A model generated the notes under the pieces. That model did not search any database. It was not told the DNA's origin and saw nothing but the letters and a program-made list of their open reading frames with translations. From NCBI GenBank assembly GCA_024449915.1, contig JAMZAV010000026.1:558001-622000 (forward strand): DNA of 64,000 nucleotides. The letters are read 5' to 3'. The position numbers were made by a program, and so were the translations under genes. Positions 11,461-22,844 of the stretch are shown here, in pieces. Source of the stretch: Sweltsa coloradensis (Eukaryota; Arthropoda; Insecta; Plecoptera; Chloroperlidae). The number at the start of each line of letters is the position of its first letter. The first letter of the stretch is position 1.

Positions 11461-12222
11461 TTGGATGAGCGTAGCGAGCGAAGCGAAGATTCCATTTCAC
11501 TACACTGGAGAAAAAAATCCGGAATGTTTTTTTTTTTTTTTTCTTTTTGTATTTTTGTGTGTCTGTTAACACGATTCCGGCTAAACCGATACTCCGATTG
11601 TGATGAAATTTTATGGAGGCCTTCGAAATCTCTGAACTTAGAACTGCCACGTTTTTGAGCGCAATCGGAAAAAAATTTCTCATAAAAAACGCAATTTTAC
11701 GATTTTTTTCGAATTTAAAAAAATTTCTTCGACTTATAACTCCTACATGCTTTATCCGATTGTAATGATTTTTTCACAGAACCTTAATTTTATGAATTAA
11801 GATATTCGTGTAAAATTTAAGCGTAATCGAAAAAATATTTCTCATGAAAATCGAAATTTTACGAGTTTTTTTCTTTTTTAAAACAATTCTTCGACTTATA
11901 ATACCTACATGCTTTATCCTATTGTAATGATTTTTTCACAGAACCCTTATTGTATGAATTAATATATTCGTGTTAAATTTGAGCGCAATCGAGAAATTAT
12001 TTCTTATAAAATCGCAATTTTACGATTTTTGTAATTTTTTGAACAATTACAATCAACTTAAAAAAATTAATAAATTAAAGTTAATTTTTTATTTAATTTA
12101 AAAAAAATTGAACTTAGTTATGATTTTTCCACAGAATAACAGAAAATCCGCATAACACATGGCAGCTCAATGCACCAATTACGCTCATCCAACAACGCGG
12201 CGGGACTTAAGCGTTTTCCTAG
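11461..12222 (+). mobile_element. Helentron-like non-autonomous element, copy 1
   Basis: It starts TTGGATGAGCGTAGCGAGCG and ends with the inverted subterminal motif CGCTCATCCAACAA, then a short hairpin (AACGC and GCGTT arms, 12-nt loop) and TTTTCCTAG followed by T. Inside, a module of about 155-160 bp (CTTCGACTTATAA...GCGCAATCG...CGATTTTT) is repeated in tandem. This asymmetric arrangement matches what is known of Helentron-associated (HINE) elements. No ORF. Related copies lie at 20183, 21003, 22971, 29244 and 46257. Confidence 0.65.
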
Positions 12223-12840
12223 TACTTATAAACACACCCAACAGATGTTTAATTCACTAAGAACTTACATCCTCTCATTTACATAACGAAAATTGTTGCG
12301 GTTACCTCGATCTACCTACTGAAAACCTTACGACACTAATTAGTAATTGACTAATACCATACATGATAATGGTGTATCAGTCATTGGCATTAACAATCAG
12401 TTGAGCTACCCCGGTCCGAAACAACTGCTCTGGCGTAATATAGGGCCTACTGGTCAGACGAAACAAACAGCTACAAAAACATTTGCAGCCAATAGTAGCT
12501 GTTATGCCTCATCAAGAAGATAACCATTGAACCAGGTTCACCACAAAACCGTAAAGAGGAAACTTTATACACTACAATCAACAGTATATAATATGTGCAA
12601 GTTCCTCGAATAAAAAACATCAAAACTGTTTTTATATTGCCGCATGATTCTCAGAATATTGATCAACAAACTACTACTAGGAAAATATAATCTATGTAAT
12701 TTACACGATACTGTGCGACTGTAAATTAATATAATAATATGGACTATGGAGGTAGGTAAGTATCCGCATAGGAGAAAATACGACTAGAAGACCGGGATGC
12801 ATTGCCATCTAAGATAAGAAACTGTCGGACAAACATTGCA
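12223..12840. other. Intergenic sequence, nothing recognised
   Basis: Unremarkable AT-rich DNA between the Helentron-like copy and the LTR element. I see no coding or structural signal. Confidence 0.5.
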
Positions 12841-12845
12841 AACAC

Positions 12846-13049
12846 TGTGTCATTAGGCTATTCGAATGTGCCGCCTCACGGCTTTGAATAATGAGCCACC
12901 TCACGGCTACCTAGAAGGACACTATATGTCACAAAGGCGGTGTATAAGCAGACGAATAAATGGCCGTCCAAAAGTGATTCAGTTTTCTAAAACATACTCA
13001 CCTTTATCCTCGATCATCCGAACAATCCTAATACCAAAGTGGTAAAACA
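12846..13049 (+). repeat. 5' LTR (204 bp)
   Basis: Starts TGTGTCATTAGG and ends GGTAAAACA. It matches the 3' LTR over its full length by eye. It contains two near copies of a CCNCCTCACGGCT word and an AATAAA-type word (GACGAATAAATGG), plausible as the poly(A) signal. Promoter elements are not obvious. Confidence 0.92.
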
Positions 13050-13062
13050 TGGTGACAAACGG
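13050..13062 (+). other. Primer-binding-site candidate
   Basis: TGGTGACAAACGG follows the 5' LTR directly. The first seven bases, TGGTGAC, would pair with a tRNA ending in GTCACCA; tRNA-Trp is known to end this way. The match beyond that is poor, so the primer identity is uncertain. Confidence 0.5.
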
Positions 13063-13129
13063 TCGGATAAGGAAATAAGGGAAATATTAAAATATATTTC
13101 AAAGTATTCTGTTACATATATAAGTAAAT

Positions 13130-13994
13130 ATGGCAGAAACAAACCAGACGCCCGGTGTGCAGAACGAAAGCACATGGCGGGTCCAAGTGGACCCACCTCA
13201 AATCTTTTCTTTTCAACCCCACGAATGGCCTTCGTGGAGGAAAAGATTTGAGCGATTTAGGACGTGTTCTGGACTAGAATCTGTGACTTCAAAGAGGCAA
13301 GTAAACACTCTTATATACACAATGGGTGATCGAGCAGAGGAGATCCTAATCTCTTTCAATCTTGCTCGGGAGGAGGAAGATGACTATGATGTTGTAGTAC
13401 AAAAGTTCGAGAATTATTTCATTCCTATGAGAAATAAGATATATGAAAGGGCATGTTTTCTACGGCGAAAACAACAACCAGGTGAGTCAATCGACACCTA
13501 TACAACATCACTTCACACTCTATCTAAGACATGTGAATGGGGCAATCTAGCAGACGAAATGAAGTTGATGGCTCTCATAGTAGGCATGTGCGACCAGAGA
13601 CTAAGCGACAAACTGCAATTAGATCCCAAGCTCACTTTTGATAAGGCCCTCACCCAAGTTCGGTTATCAGAGGAAATAGCTAGGCAAAGGTTAGTACTAC
13701 ATTCTGATCCTAGTAGGCCTAGTGCTAGTAAACCTAACCTTACCCTGAGTGAATGCAATAGTAGGCCTAAGCATTCCACCTTTAAGAAGAAAGAAAACTT
13801 CAAAGTATAAAAACGATAACAAAGGTAAGAAGTCCACAGGGGGGTATCAAAATGTAAATAACAAGGTTACAAACTGTAGATGGTGTGGCTACAGCCAAAA
13901 CCATGCCGATAACCGAGGCTCATGCCCAGCAAAGGATGCCAAATGCAACAACTGCGGCATACAGGGCCACTTCGCTAAGGTTTTGTCCTCGTAA
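13130..13994 (+). pseudogene. gag: gag of the Gypsy element (frame broken)
   Basis: The ATG at 13130 opens 226 codons of a gag-like structural protein (WPSWRKRFERF..., then a helical capsid-like region). The frame stops at 13810 within a lysine-rich stretch. The continuation lies in the next frame, with two zinc knuckles: a variant CRWCGYSQNHADNRGSC, and CNNCGIQGHFAK, whose final cysteine falls in a third frame because of one extra base near 13980. Capsid protein and RNA packaging are the known roles. The breaks lie in or next to short homopolymers (AAAA, GG), so they may be mutations or uncorrected sequencing indels. Described as it stands. Confidence 0.85.
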
Positions 13995-14099
13995 GAAAGT
14001 CGAAGAGGTCATAGACAACAACCAGGCTGACTGTGTCATTAACGGAAGCATAAAATCATCGGGATCAAAACCATGGATGGTTACAATCAACGTCCACGG

Positions 14100-15260
14100 T
14101 AAGGAAGTAGACTTAAGGTTGACACTGGAGCAGACGTGACGGTTTTACCAGCTACTGAACAGGTAATCGAGAATATCGCACTTACAAAACCAACCAAAAT
14201 ACTCTGTGGGCCAGATAAAAGACCACTGGATGTTATTGGGGTTGGCAAAGTGAATCTCAAGTTCAGAGGAACAGTATCCACTGAAACCGTGTATGTAGTG
14301 CAAGGCCTAGATACTCCACTTCTAGGTAGACCAGCTATTACTAGCCTAAAAATCCTAGGACTAGACCAATCTATCGATCCAATCGTAAACTACGTCCAAG
14401 AAACAAATTGGAAACAAGAATTCAAAAATCTCTTCACTGGTTTGGGAACCATCCCAGGAGACTACAAAATCAATGTAGATCCTGGAGCGACTCCAAAAGC
14501 CATTTTCACTCCTAGGTCAGTAGCCTTGCCATTGTTAGGTACTGTAAAAAAGGAACTAGATAACATGGTTAAAAATAGAGTCATAGCCGAAGTAGAAGAG
14601 GCAACCGATTGGTGTGCACCAATGGTGGTAGTGCCAAAGCCAGCAGGTGGTGTCCGAATATGCGTAGATCTTACTCACCTTAATCGTAGTGTGAAACGGG
14701 AAATACATCCAATCCCTAAGGTAGAGCATACACTAGGAAAACTTGCTGGAGCTAAGGTATTCTCAAAACTAGACGCAAATGCGGGTTTCTGGCAGGTTCC
14801 GTTGGACCCAGAATCTCAGCATCTCACGACATTCCTCTCGCCATTCGGGAGATTTAAATTCCTAAAACTTCCATTCGGTATCTCGTCGGCCCCAGAACAC
14901 TTTCAGAGAAAGATGAACATTATACTCCAAGGTCTAGAAGGAGTAGAGATCCACATGGATGACATAATCGTGTGGGGAGACAGCCAAGAAGAACATGATC
15001 GCCGTCTTCGAGCTGTACTAGAGAGATTAGAAAAGATCGGAATGACACTCAACGAGAAGAAAACGGTGTTTTCCGTTGACAAAATCACCTTCCTAGGTCA
15101 CAAGGTCAGTGCCGAGGGTATTGCGCCGGACGAGAAGAAAATATCTGCGATTGTGAACATGGAAGCACCATCGAACGTCACAGAAGTCCAGCGTTTTCTG
15201 GGAATGGTTAACTTTCTCGGAAATACATTCCTCGGAAAGCAGAGATCCTCGAGCCTATAA
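14100..15260 (+). pseudogene. pol: pol: aspartic protease and reverse transcriptase
   Basis: The protease active site DTGADVTVLP sits at about 14117-14146, out of frame with the preceding segment by one base (near 14113, in an AA run). From 14136 one open frame of 374 codons carries the reverse transcriptase. Its motifs are CAPMVVVPKP, RICVDLTHLN, the catalytic LDANAGFWQ, LPFGISSAPEHFQ and the metal-binding MDDIIVWG, then FLGHKVS and the connection RFLGMVNFLG. All key acidic residues are present. The frame is lost at about 15225, next to an AAA run, before RNase H. The known role is copying the element RNA into DNA. Confidence 0.88.
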
Positions 15261-15992
15261 ACAGTCTACTCTCAACAAAAACTATTGGATATGGGCCCAC
15301 ATCAAGAGGAAGCCTTCAAGAAGATCAAGACTTTGTTAACCAGTGCACCAATACTAGCATTACGACCCAACAAAAACAACTATTGTTTCGGCGGATGCGT
15401 CGTCATACGGGTTGGGCGGGGTCTTATTACAAGAACAAGATGATGGAAGAAGAGACCAATAGCATATGTGTCAAGATCCTTATCGGCTGCCGAGAAAAAT
15501 TATGCGAATATCGAACGGGAGGCATTGGCATTGACGTGGTCTTGCGAAAGACTCAAGGACTTCATAAACCGGGATGTCATTCTCTATTGAGACTGACCAC
15601 AAACCCCTAGTCCCTTTGTTTACTTCCAAGAACTTTGATGAGATGTCCCCGAGACTACAAAGATTCCGAATGCGGATGATGAGATACAGCTACAAAATCT
15701 TCTATTCTCCCGGAAAAGATCTAGTCGTCGCAGATACGCTCTCAAGAAAGCCACTTCCATGCGAAGAAACAAATGAATTAGAAGAGGAAATGTCCGCGTA
15801 CATACATTTGGTGAACAGCAACATCCCAGTCACAGACACATATTTGGCAAAGATAATAGAAGAACAAAATCAAGATCCAATATGCACAGCACTCGTAGAA
15901 TATACTACTAAAGGGTGGCCCTCAAAGAATAAAGTAGTACCCAAACTACAGGCTTACTGGTCCGTTAAGGATGAGCTTTCAATTAACGATAG
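15261..15992 (+). pseudogene. pol: pol: RNase H region (several frame breaks)
   Basis: Pieces in three frames match Gypsy RNase H: EAFKKIKTLL at about 15310, the catalytic [11 protein letters not shown] at about 15388, [14 protein letters not shown] near 15490 in another frame, TDHKPL at about 15592 and ADTLSRKPL at about 15730. The last frame (15574-15999) stays open into the linker before integrase. At least three shifts are needed to join the pieces. Function is known from the family: removal of the RNA strand during reverse transcription. Confidence 0.8.
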
Positions 15993-17149
15993 TTGTTAAT
16001 GAGAGGCACTCGTCTTATAATCCCGGAATCCCTCCAAAAACAAGTATTGGAGAAAATCCACGAAGGCCACCAAGGAATAACAAAGTGTCGTGCAAGGGCT
16101 CGTGAAGCAGTGTGGTGGCCAGGAATATCCACTCAAATTGAATTTGCAGTCAGATCATGCCCACAGTGCATTCAACATTCCAGTAACAGTCATGAGCCAA
16201 TGATTGCTTCAGAGTTTCCTTCAAGGGCCTGGCAGATTGTTGCCATGGACCTATTCAAGTTAGAACAACAGTGGTACCATCGTCGTAACCGACTATTACT
16301 CCCGGTACTTCGAGATCGCTGAGCTCTCAAGCCTCAAATCAAGGGCAATAATCAACCATTGCAAGTCAATATTTTCACGCCACGGTATACCAGAAACGGT
16401 CCGAAGTGACAATGGACCCCAGTTTGGCACTTTAGACTTCTCTGAGTTTAAACAGTTCTCCGAATCTTACGGGTTCAAGTTGATAACCAGTAGTCCGAAG
16501 TACAGCCAAAGCAATGGATTTGCTGAAGCAGCGGTGAAAATAGCGAAACTACGATTGAAAAAATCGGAAGATCCATTCCTAGCTCTTTTGGCCTATAGAA
16601 CAACACCTTTAGCTAACGGGTTAAGCCCAGCCGAGCTTCTCATGAATAGAAAACTACGTTCTACACTACCTTTGTCTCCACAACAACTGGAACAAAATAC
16701 CGGACAAGTCGAATCTTCGGAGGAAGGAAGAGATAATAAAAGCAAAACAAAAGTCAAATTATGATCGAAGACACCGATGCCATACTCTATCGCCATTAAA
16801 ACCAGGTGATGCTGTATGGATAATTGACATGCGGACACACGGAAGAGTTCTTCACTGTGCTACCGAACCAAGTCATATGTAGTCCAGACCAATCGTGGAG
16901 CAGTCAGGAGAAACCGATGGCAACCTAATACCAGAGCCATACTTCCACAGCGACGGAGAAGAAGGAGAGGAAAGCTTCGAGCCGAGTAATACCCAGACGG
17001 AGGACTCGCACGAAGAGATAGCACCCCCGGAGCCAGTTGCAGTAGCCAGCCCCTCCTACAGAAGCTCTCAAACAACTGTCTGTGGTCCTCAGCCATACCA
17101 TGGTGGTCCGTATCAAACGAAGAGCGGGAGGAGAATCCGTCTCCTATGA
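15993..17149 (+). pseudogene. pol: pol: integrase and C-terminal tail (frame broken)
   Basis: The zinc-binding HHCC module (HEGHQGI...CPQC) is at about 16050-16175. The catalytic core follows with AMDLF (first Asp), then SDNGPQF (second Asp, about 16405 in another frame) and AEAAVK (Glu, about 16525 in a third frame), so the DDE triad is present but split. A later open piece (16895-17149) ends with KSGRRIR, typical of the basic tail of Gypsy pol proteins. It stops about 110 bp before the 3' LTR. Family role: insertion of the cDNA into host DNA. Confidence 0.85.
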
Positions 17150-17248
17150 AGTTAGATTTATAAGAGCATAATCCTCCAGTAGATAGTTTCATTGTCATAT
17201 GTAATAAAATTCTCTTCCAGAATAAAAGCATAATTAAAGTTCATACTT

Positions 17249-17258
17249 AAGAGGAGGA
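17249..17258 (+). other. Polypurine tract
   Basis: AAGAGGAGGA lies directly upstream of the 3' LTR, in the position known for the plus-strand primer of LTR retrotransposons. Confidence 0.75.
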
Positions 17259-17462
17259 TGTGTCATTAGGCTATTCGAATGTGCCGCCTCACGGCTTTGA
17301 ATAATGAGCCACCTCACGGCTACCTAGAAGGACACTATATGTCACAAAGGCGGTGTATAAGCAGACGAATAAATGGCCGTCCAAAAGTGATTCAGTTTTC
17401 TAAAACATACTCACCTTTATCCTCGATCATCCGAACAATCCTAATACCAAAGTGGTAAAACA
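17259..17462 (+). repeat. 3' LTR (204 bp)
   Basis: Starts TGTGTCATTAGG and ends GGTAAAACA, the same as the 5' copy by eye. AACAC follows as the target duplication. Confidence 0.92.
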
Positions 17463-17674
17463 AACACCACTCCAGAAAATCAGTCTACCAAAAGCCAAGC
17501 TACGACTTACCAGTGCTTTATTTTAAATAGACCTTAGGAAGTTACCAAGGCTGTAAACAGAAGAATATGAAACATTAGTACTGTGTAGCTTTGAAATATT
17601 GTGATATTCATTGATAATCAATAACCTTGGCTTTGTTTAAAAAGTGTTATTTACAAATACGTGTATGATATACG

Positions 17675-17749
17675 CAGTGGCGGATCTAGGACATAATCAT
17701 GGGGGGGGGGGCGATCGCCCTACCGCCCCCCCCCCTGTATCCGCCACTG
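17675..17749. mobile_element. Very short hAT MITE with poly-G/poly-C core
   Basis: Ends CAGTGGCGGATC and GATCCGCCACTG-type (right end GTATCCGCCACTG) are inverted copies. The flanks GATATACG and GATATATG form an 8-bp duplication with one mismatch. The 75-bp element is nearly one hairpin: an 11-G run, GCGATCGC and a C run. Confidence 0.75.
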
Positions 17750-19885
17750 GATATATGTACATACGATACACATACAAACATCAACTAGGATGGGAACGGG
17801 AGTGATTAATTCAACGAAGAGAATAGAATGCTAAAATCAGAAGCGGGATATTGAGGCTGAAGACTTCTGGCACAAAGGAATTTGTCTCGTATGGAGGAGA
17901 TGACTGGTTGACGCTGTTGGGCTGGATACGCAGAGAAGCTACCACTTGCGTCTTGACAAACACTACTGAACTCATACAAATCACAAGAGAACGCATGAAC
18001 ACACTTTGTATAAAACAATGGCGTTGTTAAAATACATACCTATACGTAAGATGCCTATATATAATTTCCCGTACGCAGACGCTTCGAGTTGGCCGCAAAA
18101 TAAACTTCAAGCGGACCAATTTAATTGTAATTTGGCTCATTGGTCCATTGCTTATAGTCCCATGATTCAATGATATTCTTCCTTCTCACCACACCGAGAT
18201 ATCCTTGATTCCTTGAACCATGGATGGATGGGTTAGTCCTGTACGCATTTATGTAGTCTTTCTCTTTTTTATTAGTTTTACCTATTCCTCCAGCTTGTCG
18301 TCTTCAACTCGCATAACGCCAATGTATACCCATCCTGTCACGCTCACTACTTGTAATTGGGGAATTGAAAACAACACTTGCAAATGTTTATAAATATAAA
18401 TACCTACAAAGACGGTATACAGTGTCAATGCAATCCAAACCAAATTAGATTAATCCACCTCAAACTGCAATAATGTATTAAAAATTTCAATATTATATAT
18501 GCTACCTACATAACTTCTGTTACACTCTCAATTTTCATGTTAAGTAAAGTAGTTAGTTTAGTTGTGAATAGTAGTTCATAATCATAGTGGTATATAGTTT
18601 TATTACGGTACCGGTACACTGAAAATTGGCTTTGAAAACACAGTTCCTCGTATGCCTATATTTTTATTCATTTCAGAAACTACAAAGTTTGTGTTGCATT
18701 AGCATTACCCACAAAAGAAAAGACACTGCAAAGGATATCATGAGATAGGCCTACACTAATGCATGCGGTAAAAAGCTAATTAAAAGTTAAAACCGTTAAT
18801 TGATCATATAATTAGGGAGCGCAGCTAATCTACTCCTTTCCTTGACTGCGGTTTTTACAAGTATGTTTTTGTTGAGCCTGGAAAGCGGGGCTAGTATCTT
18901 CCAAACTGAACACATAAATACTCGGCACCTCTGCCAACAACCCCAGAATTCAATGCATGAACAAAACGTAAATACTCAAACAACGAGTGGGTGACTCTAA
19001 ACGCGAATTTATTTATTTTAACGTATTATTTATTATGCTCTCAATCTCATACACACGTCCTTATTTTTAATAAGTATCACTATTATTATTTTGTTAATGG
19101 TTAGACAGTATGATTATGAAGTCGAATAGAATTTTTATCTATATATACTCATTTTCGAGTGTGGGAACTCTAGAGAAAAAGTGTTGCTACTTGTCTGAGG
19201 TGATTGTCTTGTCTCGCTGTAAGGCCGATACAACACAACGTTGGCCTGGTCAAGCCACACTTGTCAGAGAGAGAGGCGAGATGAGCTGACTATGAACCAG
19301 CAACAGCCAAGAGTCCGTCACATATTTTTGACCAAGTCACACTTTGCCCCTAAATTATGTAACAAAAAATAACTCACTCCCCCCACACACACCGCCCCTC
19401 CACTCCCAATAATAAACCATATTCTGCAGGGTGAAAGTTTTACTGGAGAAAAAAATCAGTCACGTTTAGATTAAATATTTTACAAATAATTTGTATTTGT
19501 GTGAAAAAATCAAATTGTAAAAAATAAGTAATAATATGCAGGCAGTGCTTGTAGTGATGTTAAAGGAAGCATTACCCCCTCCCACGTCACAAGTTAATGA
19601 CCCCCCCTAGTAGGTGACACAATATTTTATGCGCCCCCCCCCCAACCTGTCCTCGAGATCCTCGGACGAAGATGACGAGTACTCAACGTGTGAGATGTCA
19701 ATGCCAGATCGAGAAATAAACACATTGATCGTACGAAACTTGACTGTTTTCATAGGGATTGACGATTCTGGAGGGAATATCCACCGTTTTTTTTTTTTTT
19801 TTTTTTACCGATACACCTTCAGATAGGATTGCCGATGGCATGTATCGAACGAGCGATGTTCCGATCTAGAATCTTGGTCGTCGTT
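17750..19885. other. Intergenic sequence without recognised genes
   Basis: AT-rich, with a C9 run near 19626 and a long T run near 19786-19806. Short open frames here have no protein-like features. No repeats that I can class. Confidence 0.5.
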
Positions 19886-19889
19886 TGAT

Positions 19890-20065
19890 ACCTGTCCCCG
19901 ATTGAGTCCTTTCAAACAGTCTTCTTCCCATTAAATTCGATTCCCTTTATCAAGTAGGTAATACCCTACTACAATAAACCATCAGTCAGGATTGCTGGTC
20001 TCGACGGGATTTGAACCCGGGAGCTCCCGAATCAGAGAACACTGTCGGTATACCTAGTTAGCAGG
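19890..20065 (-). repeat. tRNA-derived SINE (family A)
   Basis: On the minus strand it reads as the family-A head, with a CGGGTTCAAATCCCGTCGAG-type box B, preceded by a GATTCGGGAG word; then GCAATCCTGACTGA and a decayed body. Family A is defined by the near full-length copy at 31432. Confidence 0.75.
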
Positions 20066-20182
20066 GTTTCAAATTGGAAAGTCAGGGAAATGGCTAATAA
20101 TCAATTATGTTTGGGAAAGTTAGCGAATCTCAACAGATGTCATATTCAGCTTTATTATTAATTAATATGCAAATTATTATTA

Positions 20183-20963
20183 CTAGGAAAACGTCCAAAG
20201 TCGTTGTTGGATGAGCGAAGCGAAGACTTCAATTTCACTGACCCCCAAAAAATTTAGCTCGGGTGTTATTTTTTTTCTTTCTTTTTTCTGTCTGTTTGTT
20301 AACTCTCTACCAGGCAAACGGCATATCCGATCTTGATGAAATTTAACAGGACCTTCGAAATCTCTGAACTTAGAGTGTATTGTTTTTGGGTACAATCGAA
20401 GAAATATTTCTCATGAATATCGTACTTTTACGATTTTTTTTCGATTTTTGGTGCGATATTTTCGTGACATTTGGGCCAATTCTGACCAAACGGGTGGGCT
20501 ACAACGTTCATATTATACATGGGCATTAAGGTTATGGTGATGTAGTACCTTTTGAAAGAAAAAGTTGAAAAAGTTAGCCAGAATCCATAGAAATAAAGCT
20601 TTTAATATAAGTTTTTGATTTTTTGTGCGATATTTTCGTGCCATTTGGGCCAATTCTGACCAAACTGTGGGGCTACAACGTTCATATTATACATGGACAT
20701 TAAAGGGTTTTGGTGATGTAGTACCTTTTAAAAGAAAAAATTTAAATAGTTAGCCAGAATCTATAAAAAATAAAGCTTTTTAATATAAGTTTTTTTTCGG
20801 TAAATAATACCAATTGACAAGAAACAAAAGAAACTTGACAACATTCACCTACAATGCGTAGGCAGCAAAACAAAGCACTTGCAAAAGTAAAGATATCCCC
20901 AAACAAACTAAAAATTTTAAAAAGCTCATCCATCAACGCGGCGGGACTTTAGCGTTTTCCTAG
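20183..20963 (+). mobile_element. Helentron-like element with the terminal motif at both ends, copy 2
   Basis: Unlike copy 1, the left end also starts CTAGGAAAACG before TTGTTGGATGAGCGAAGC, so the CCTAG-side terminus appears at both ends in inverted orientation. TTA flanks both sides. The interior carries two copies of a module with GGGGCTACAACGTTCATATT-like wording (about 20455-20600 and 20625-20780). Confidence 0.65.
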
Positions 20964-21002
20964 TTAGATAAAAGAGCAAGACATGTGTTGAGTACCCGGT
21001 AA

Positions 21003-21628
21003 TTGGATGAGCGAAGCGAAGATTCCATTTCCATTTCACTACACTGGAGAAAAAAATCCGGGATGTTTTTCTTTTTTTTCTGTTTGTATTTTTGTGTGTC
21101 TGTTAGCACGATTCCGGATAAACCGATACTCCAATTGCGATGAAATTTTATTGGGACCTTCGAAATCTCTGAACTTAGAACTGCCACGTTTTTGAGCGCA
21201 ATCAAAAATTATTTCTCATGAAAATCGCAATTTTACGATTTTTTTCGATTTTTAAGAAATTTCTTCGATTTATAACACTACATGCTTTATCCGCTTGTAA
21301 CGATTTTTTCACAAAACCTTAATTTTATAAATTAATATATTCGTGTGAAATTTGAGCGCAATCAAAAAATTATTTCTTATGAAAATCGCAATTTTACGAT
21401 TTTATTCGATTTTTTAAATTTCTTTTACTTATAACACCTGCATGTTTTTACCAATTGTTATGATTTTTTCACAGAATATTAATTTTATGAATTAATATAT
21501 TCGTGTGAAATTTTAGCGTAATCGGAAAATTATTTCTTAATAAAATCGCAATTTTACGCTTTTTTCGTTTAAAAAAAATTACGCTCATCCAACAACGCGC
21601 CTGAAAAAGCGTTTGCGAAGCTTCCTAG
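21003..21628 (+). mobile_element. Helentron-like element, copy 3
   Basis: Starts TTGGATGAGCGAAGCGAAG and ends with CGCTCATCCAACAACGCG, an AACGC/GCGTT hairpin with a different loop, then GCTTCCTAG followed by T. The internal module of about 155 bp is repeated. The 3' end variant is shared with copy 4 at 22971. Confidence 0.65.
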
Positions 21629-21659
21629 TATATTATAAGTATAAATGATAGGGGTTTAG

Positions 21660-22035
21660 TTGTTATAAGGGCGCGTCAACACTGTAAAGCCTAATGCTCC
21701 ACTCTAACCTAATAGACTGGGGAGGAAATACCCATGCTAGCTAGATTCAGCCTTAGGTAGGCCGTAGGGGGAAAAGGGGATGTTCCCGGGTACTCAACAC
21801 ATGGCTTGCTCACTTGTCTAACAACGACTTTGGCGTTTTCCGAGTATGGTTTCAGAGCGCGTCAACCGATCGTGTTGTCGTAGTCGCCGTCTTCGTAGAG
21901 GCTTTGTCCTAGCTGAGGTTTATAGTTCATTTGGAGAAAGGGCGCGTCAACCGCTAGGTGATAATACGTCACTCTGGCCTTGGGGATATAGGGAGGAAAA
22001 TCCCATGCAGATCAGAATCAGCTACGGGTATAGGT
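21660..22035 (+). repeat. Duplicated segment with a second Helentron-like 3' end
   Basis: Two related blocks (about 21665-21780 and 21935-22030) share GGGCGCGTCAAC, a GGGGAGGAAAT-type word and CCCATGC. Between them, 21780-21844 is a 3' end of the related hairpin family (GGGTACTCAACACATGGC, then AACAACGACTTTGGCGTTTT), as in the small element at 30980. Confidence 0.55.
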
Positions 22036-22840
22036 GAAAGGAAGATGGGGGTTCTCACGTCGTGGTCGTCATCGTCTTTGTCATCGTTCTTGTCGTAATG
22101 GTCGTCGTCGTCGTCGGGGAGGTCGTCAGGGAAGGAGAAGAGGTCCCCGACGACGACTACCAGAGCTCGTCTCTAGTTTCGAGGAGAATAGACTCCCTCT
22201 ATACTTACCAGCCGATGTTTGCGAAATAGAGTTCGTCTCTTTCCTCGCCTTTTACGTTTAGGCAAGCCACACCTACGCCTACGCCTATGCCTACGGAAGC
22301 GTACGCCTTTCTAGACTTCCTAGCAAAATTTAGAATAAAGTAAGCTCACAGATAATAGACTATACGTAGGCTTGTTTACGATTTTAATTATATGTGCTGC
22401 GTATTACCTTAAGATTTATTGTATTGCACTGTTTCTTTGAATCAGCCAGTATTAGGGGTTATACTATAGTATCTATGCTCTTTAGTTAATAACAAAAACA
22501 AAACAAGTGGTGAGTGATAACCACCGACTTGGTGATTTTTATCCGTAACCGAAATCATAATTGTTTTTTTCTTCATATTTATAACCATGGCTGTGGCCTT
22601 CTATGCACATGCCAAATTTAAACATTTGCGATCTAGGTTTAAATTTTCCACATTTTTATTTCTTGTGAGTTTAAATCGCAACGTGGAATTTGCTCATTTT
22701 GTTAGCAGTTCTGATGTCTGTTTAAAATTTCAGCTCAATCTGTTGACGAAGGCCCGTTCGCCTGGCGTTGTGAACTACGTTCGCTGAGCTCACTCGGCTA
22801 ATTATTTAAATTTTATAGAAATCAATCCAGAAATTAAAAA
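22036..22840. other. Low-complexity GTC-rich and intergenic sequence
   Basis: 22060-22180 is rich in GTC/GAC triplets and forms an inverted pair (TCGTCGGGGA and TCCCCGACGA). The reading frames through it are arginine-rich by composition only. After it, 22280-22840 is plain AT-rich DNA. No gene supported. Confidence 0.45.
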
Positions 22841-22844
22841 ATCC

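Larger units (their letters stand above)
12841..17467 (+). mobile_element. Ty3/Gypsy LTR retrotransposon with AACAC target duplications
   Basis: A complete proviral structure. It has identical 204-bp LTRs with TG...CA ends, a primer-binding-like site after the 5' LTR and a purine-rich tract before the 3' LTR. The domains run in the order gag (with zinc knuckles), protease, reverse transcriptase, RNase H, integrase. Integrase after RNase H is the Ty3/Gypsy order, and the protein wording is of the common K02A2.6-like type. No env-like ORF is seen. Target duplications AACAC lie at 12841-12845 and 17463-17467. The LTR identity I saw by eye implies a recent insertion, yet the coding region has several frame breaks. 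Confidence 0.92.
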
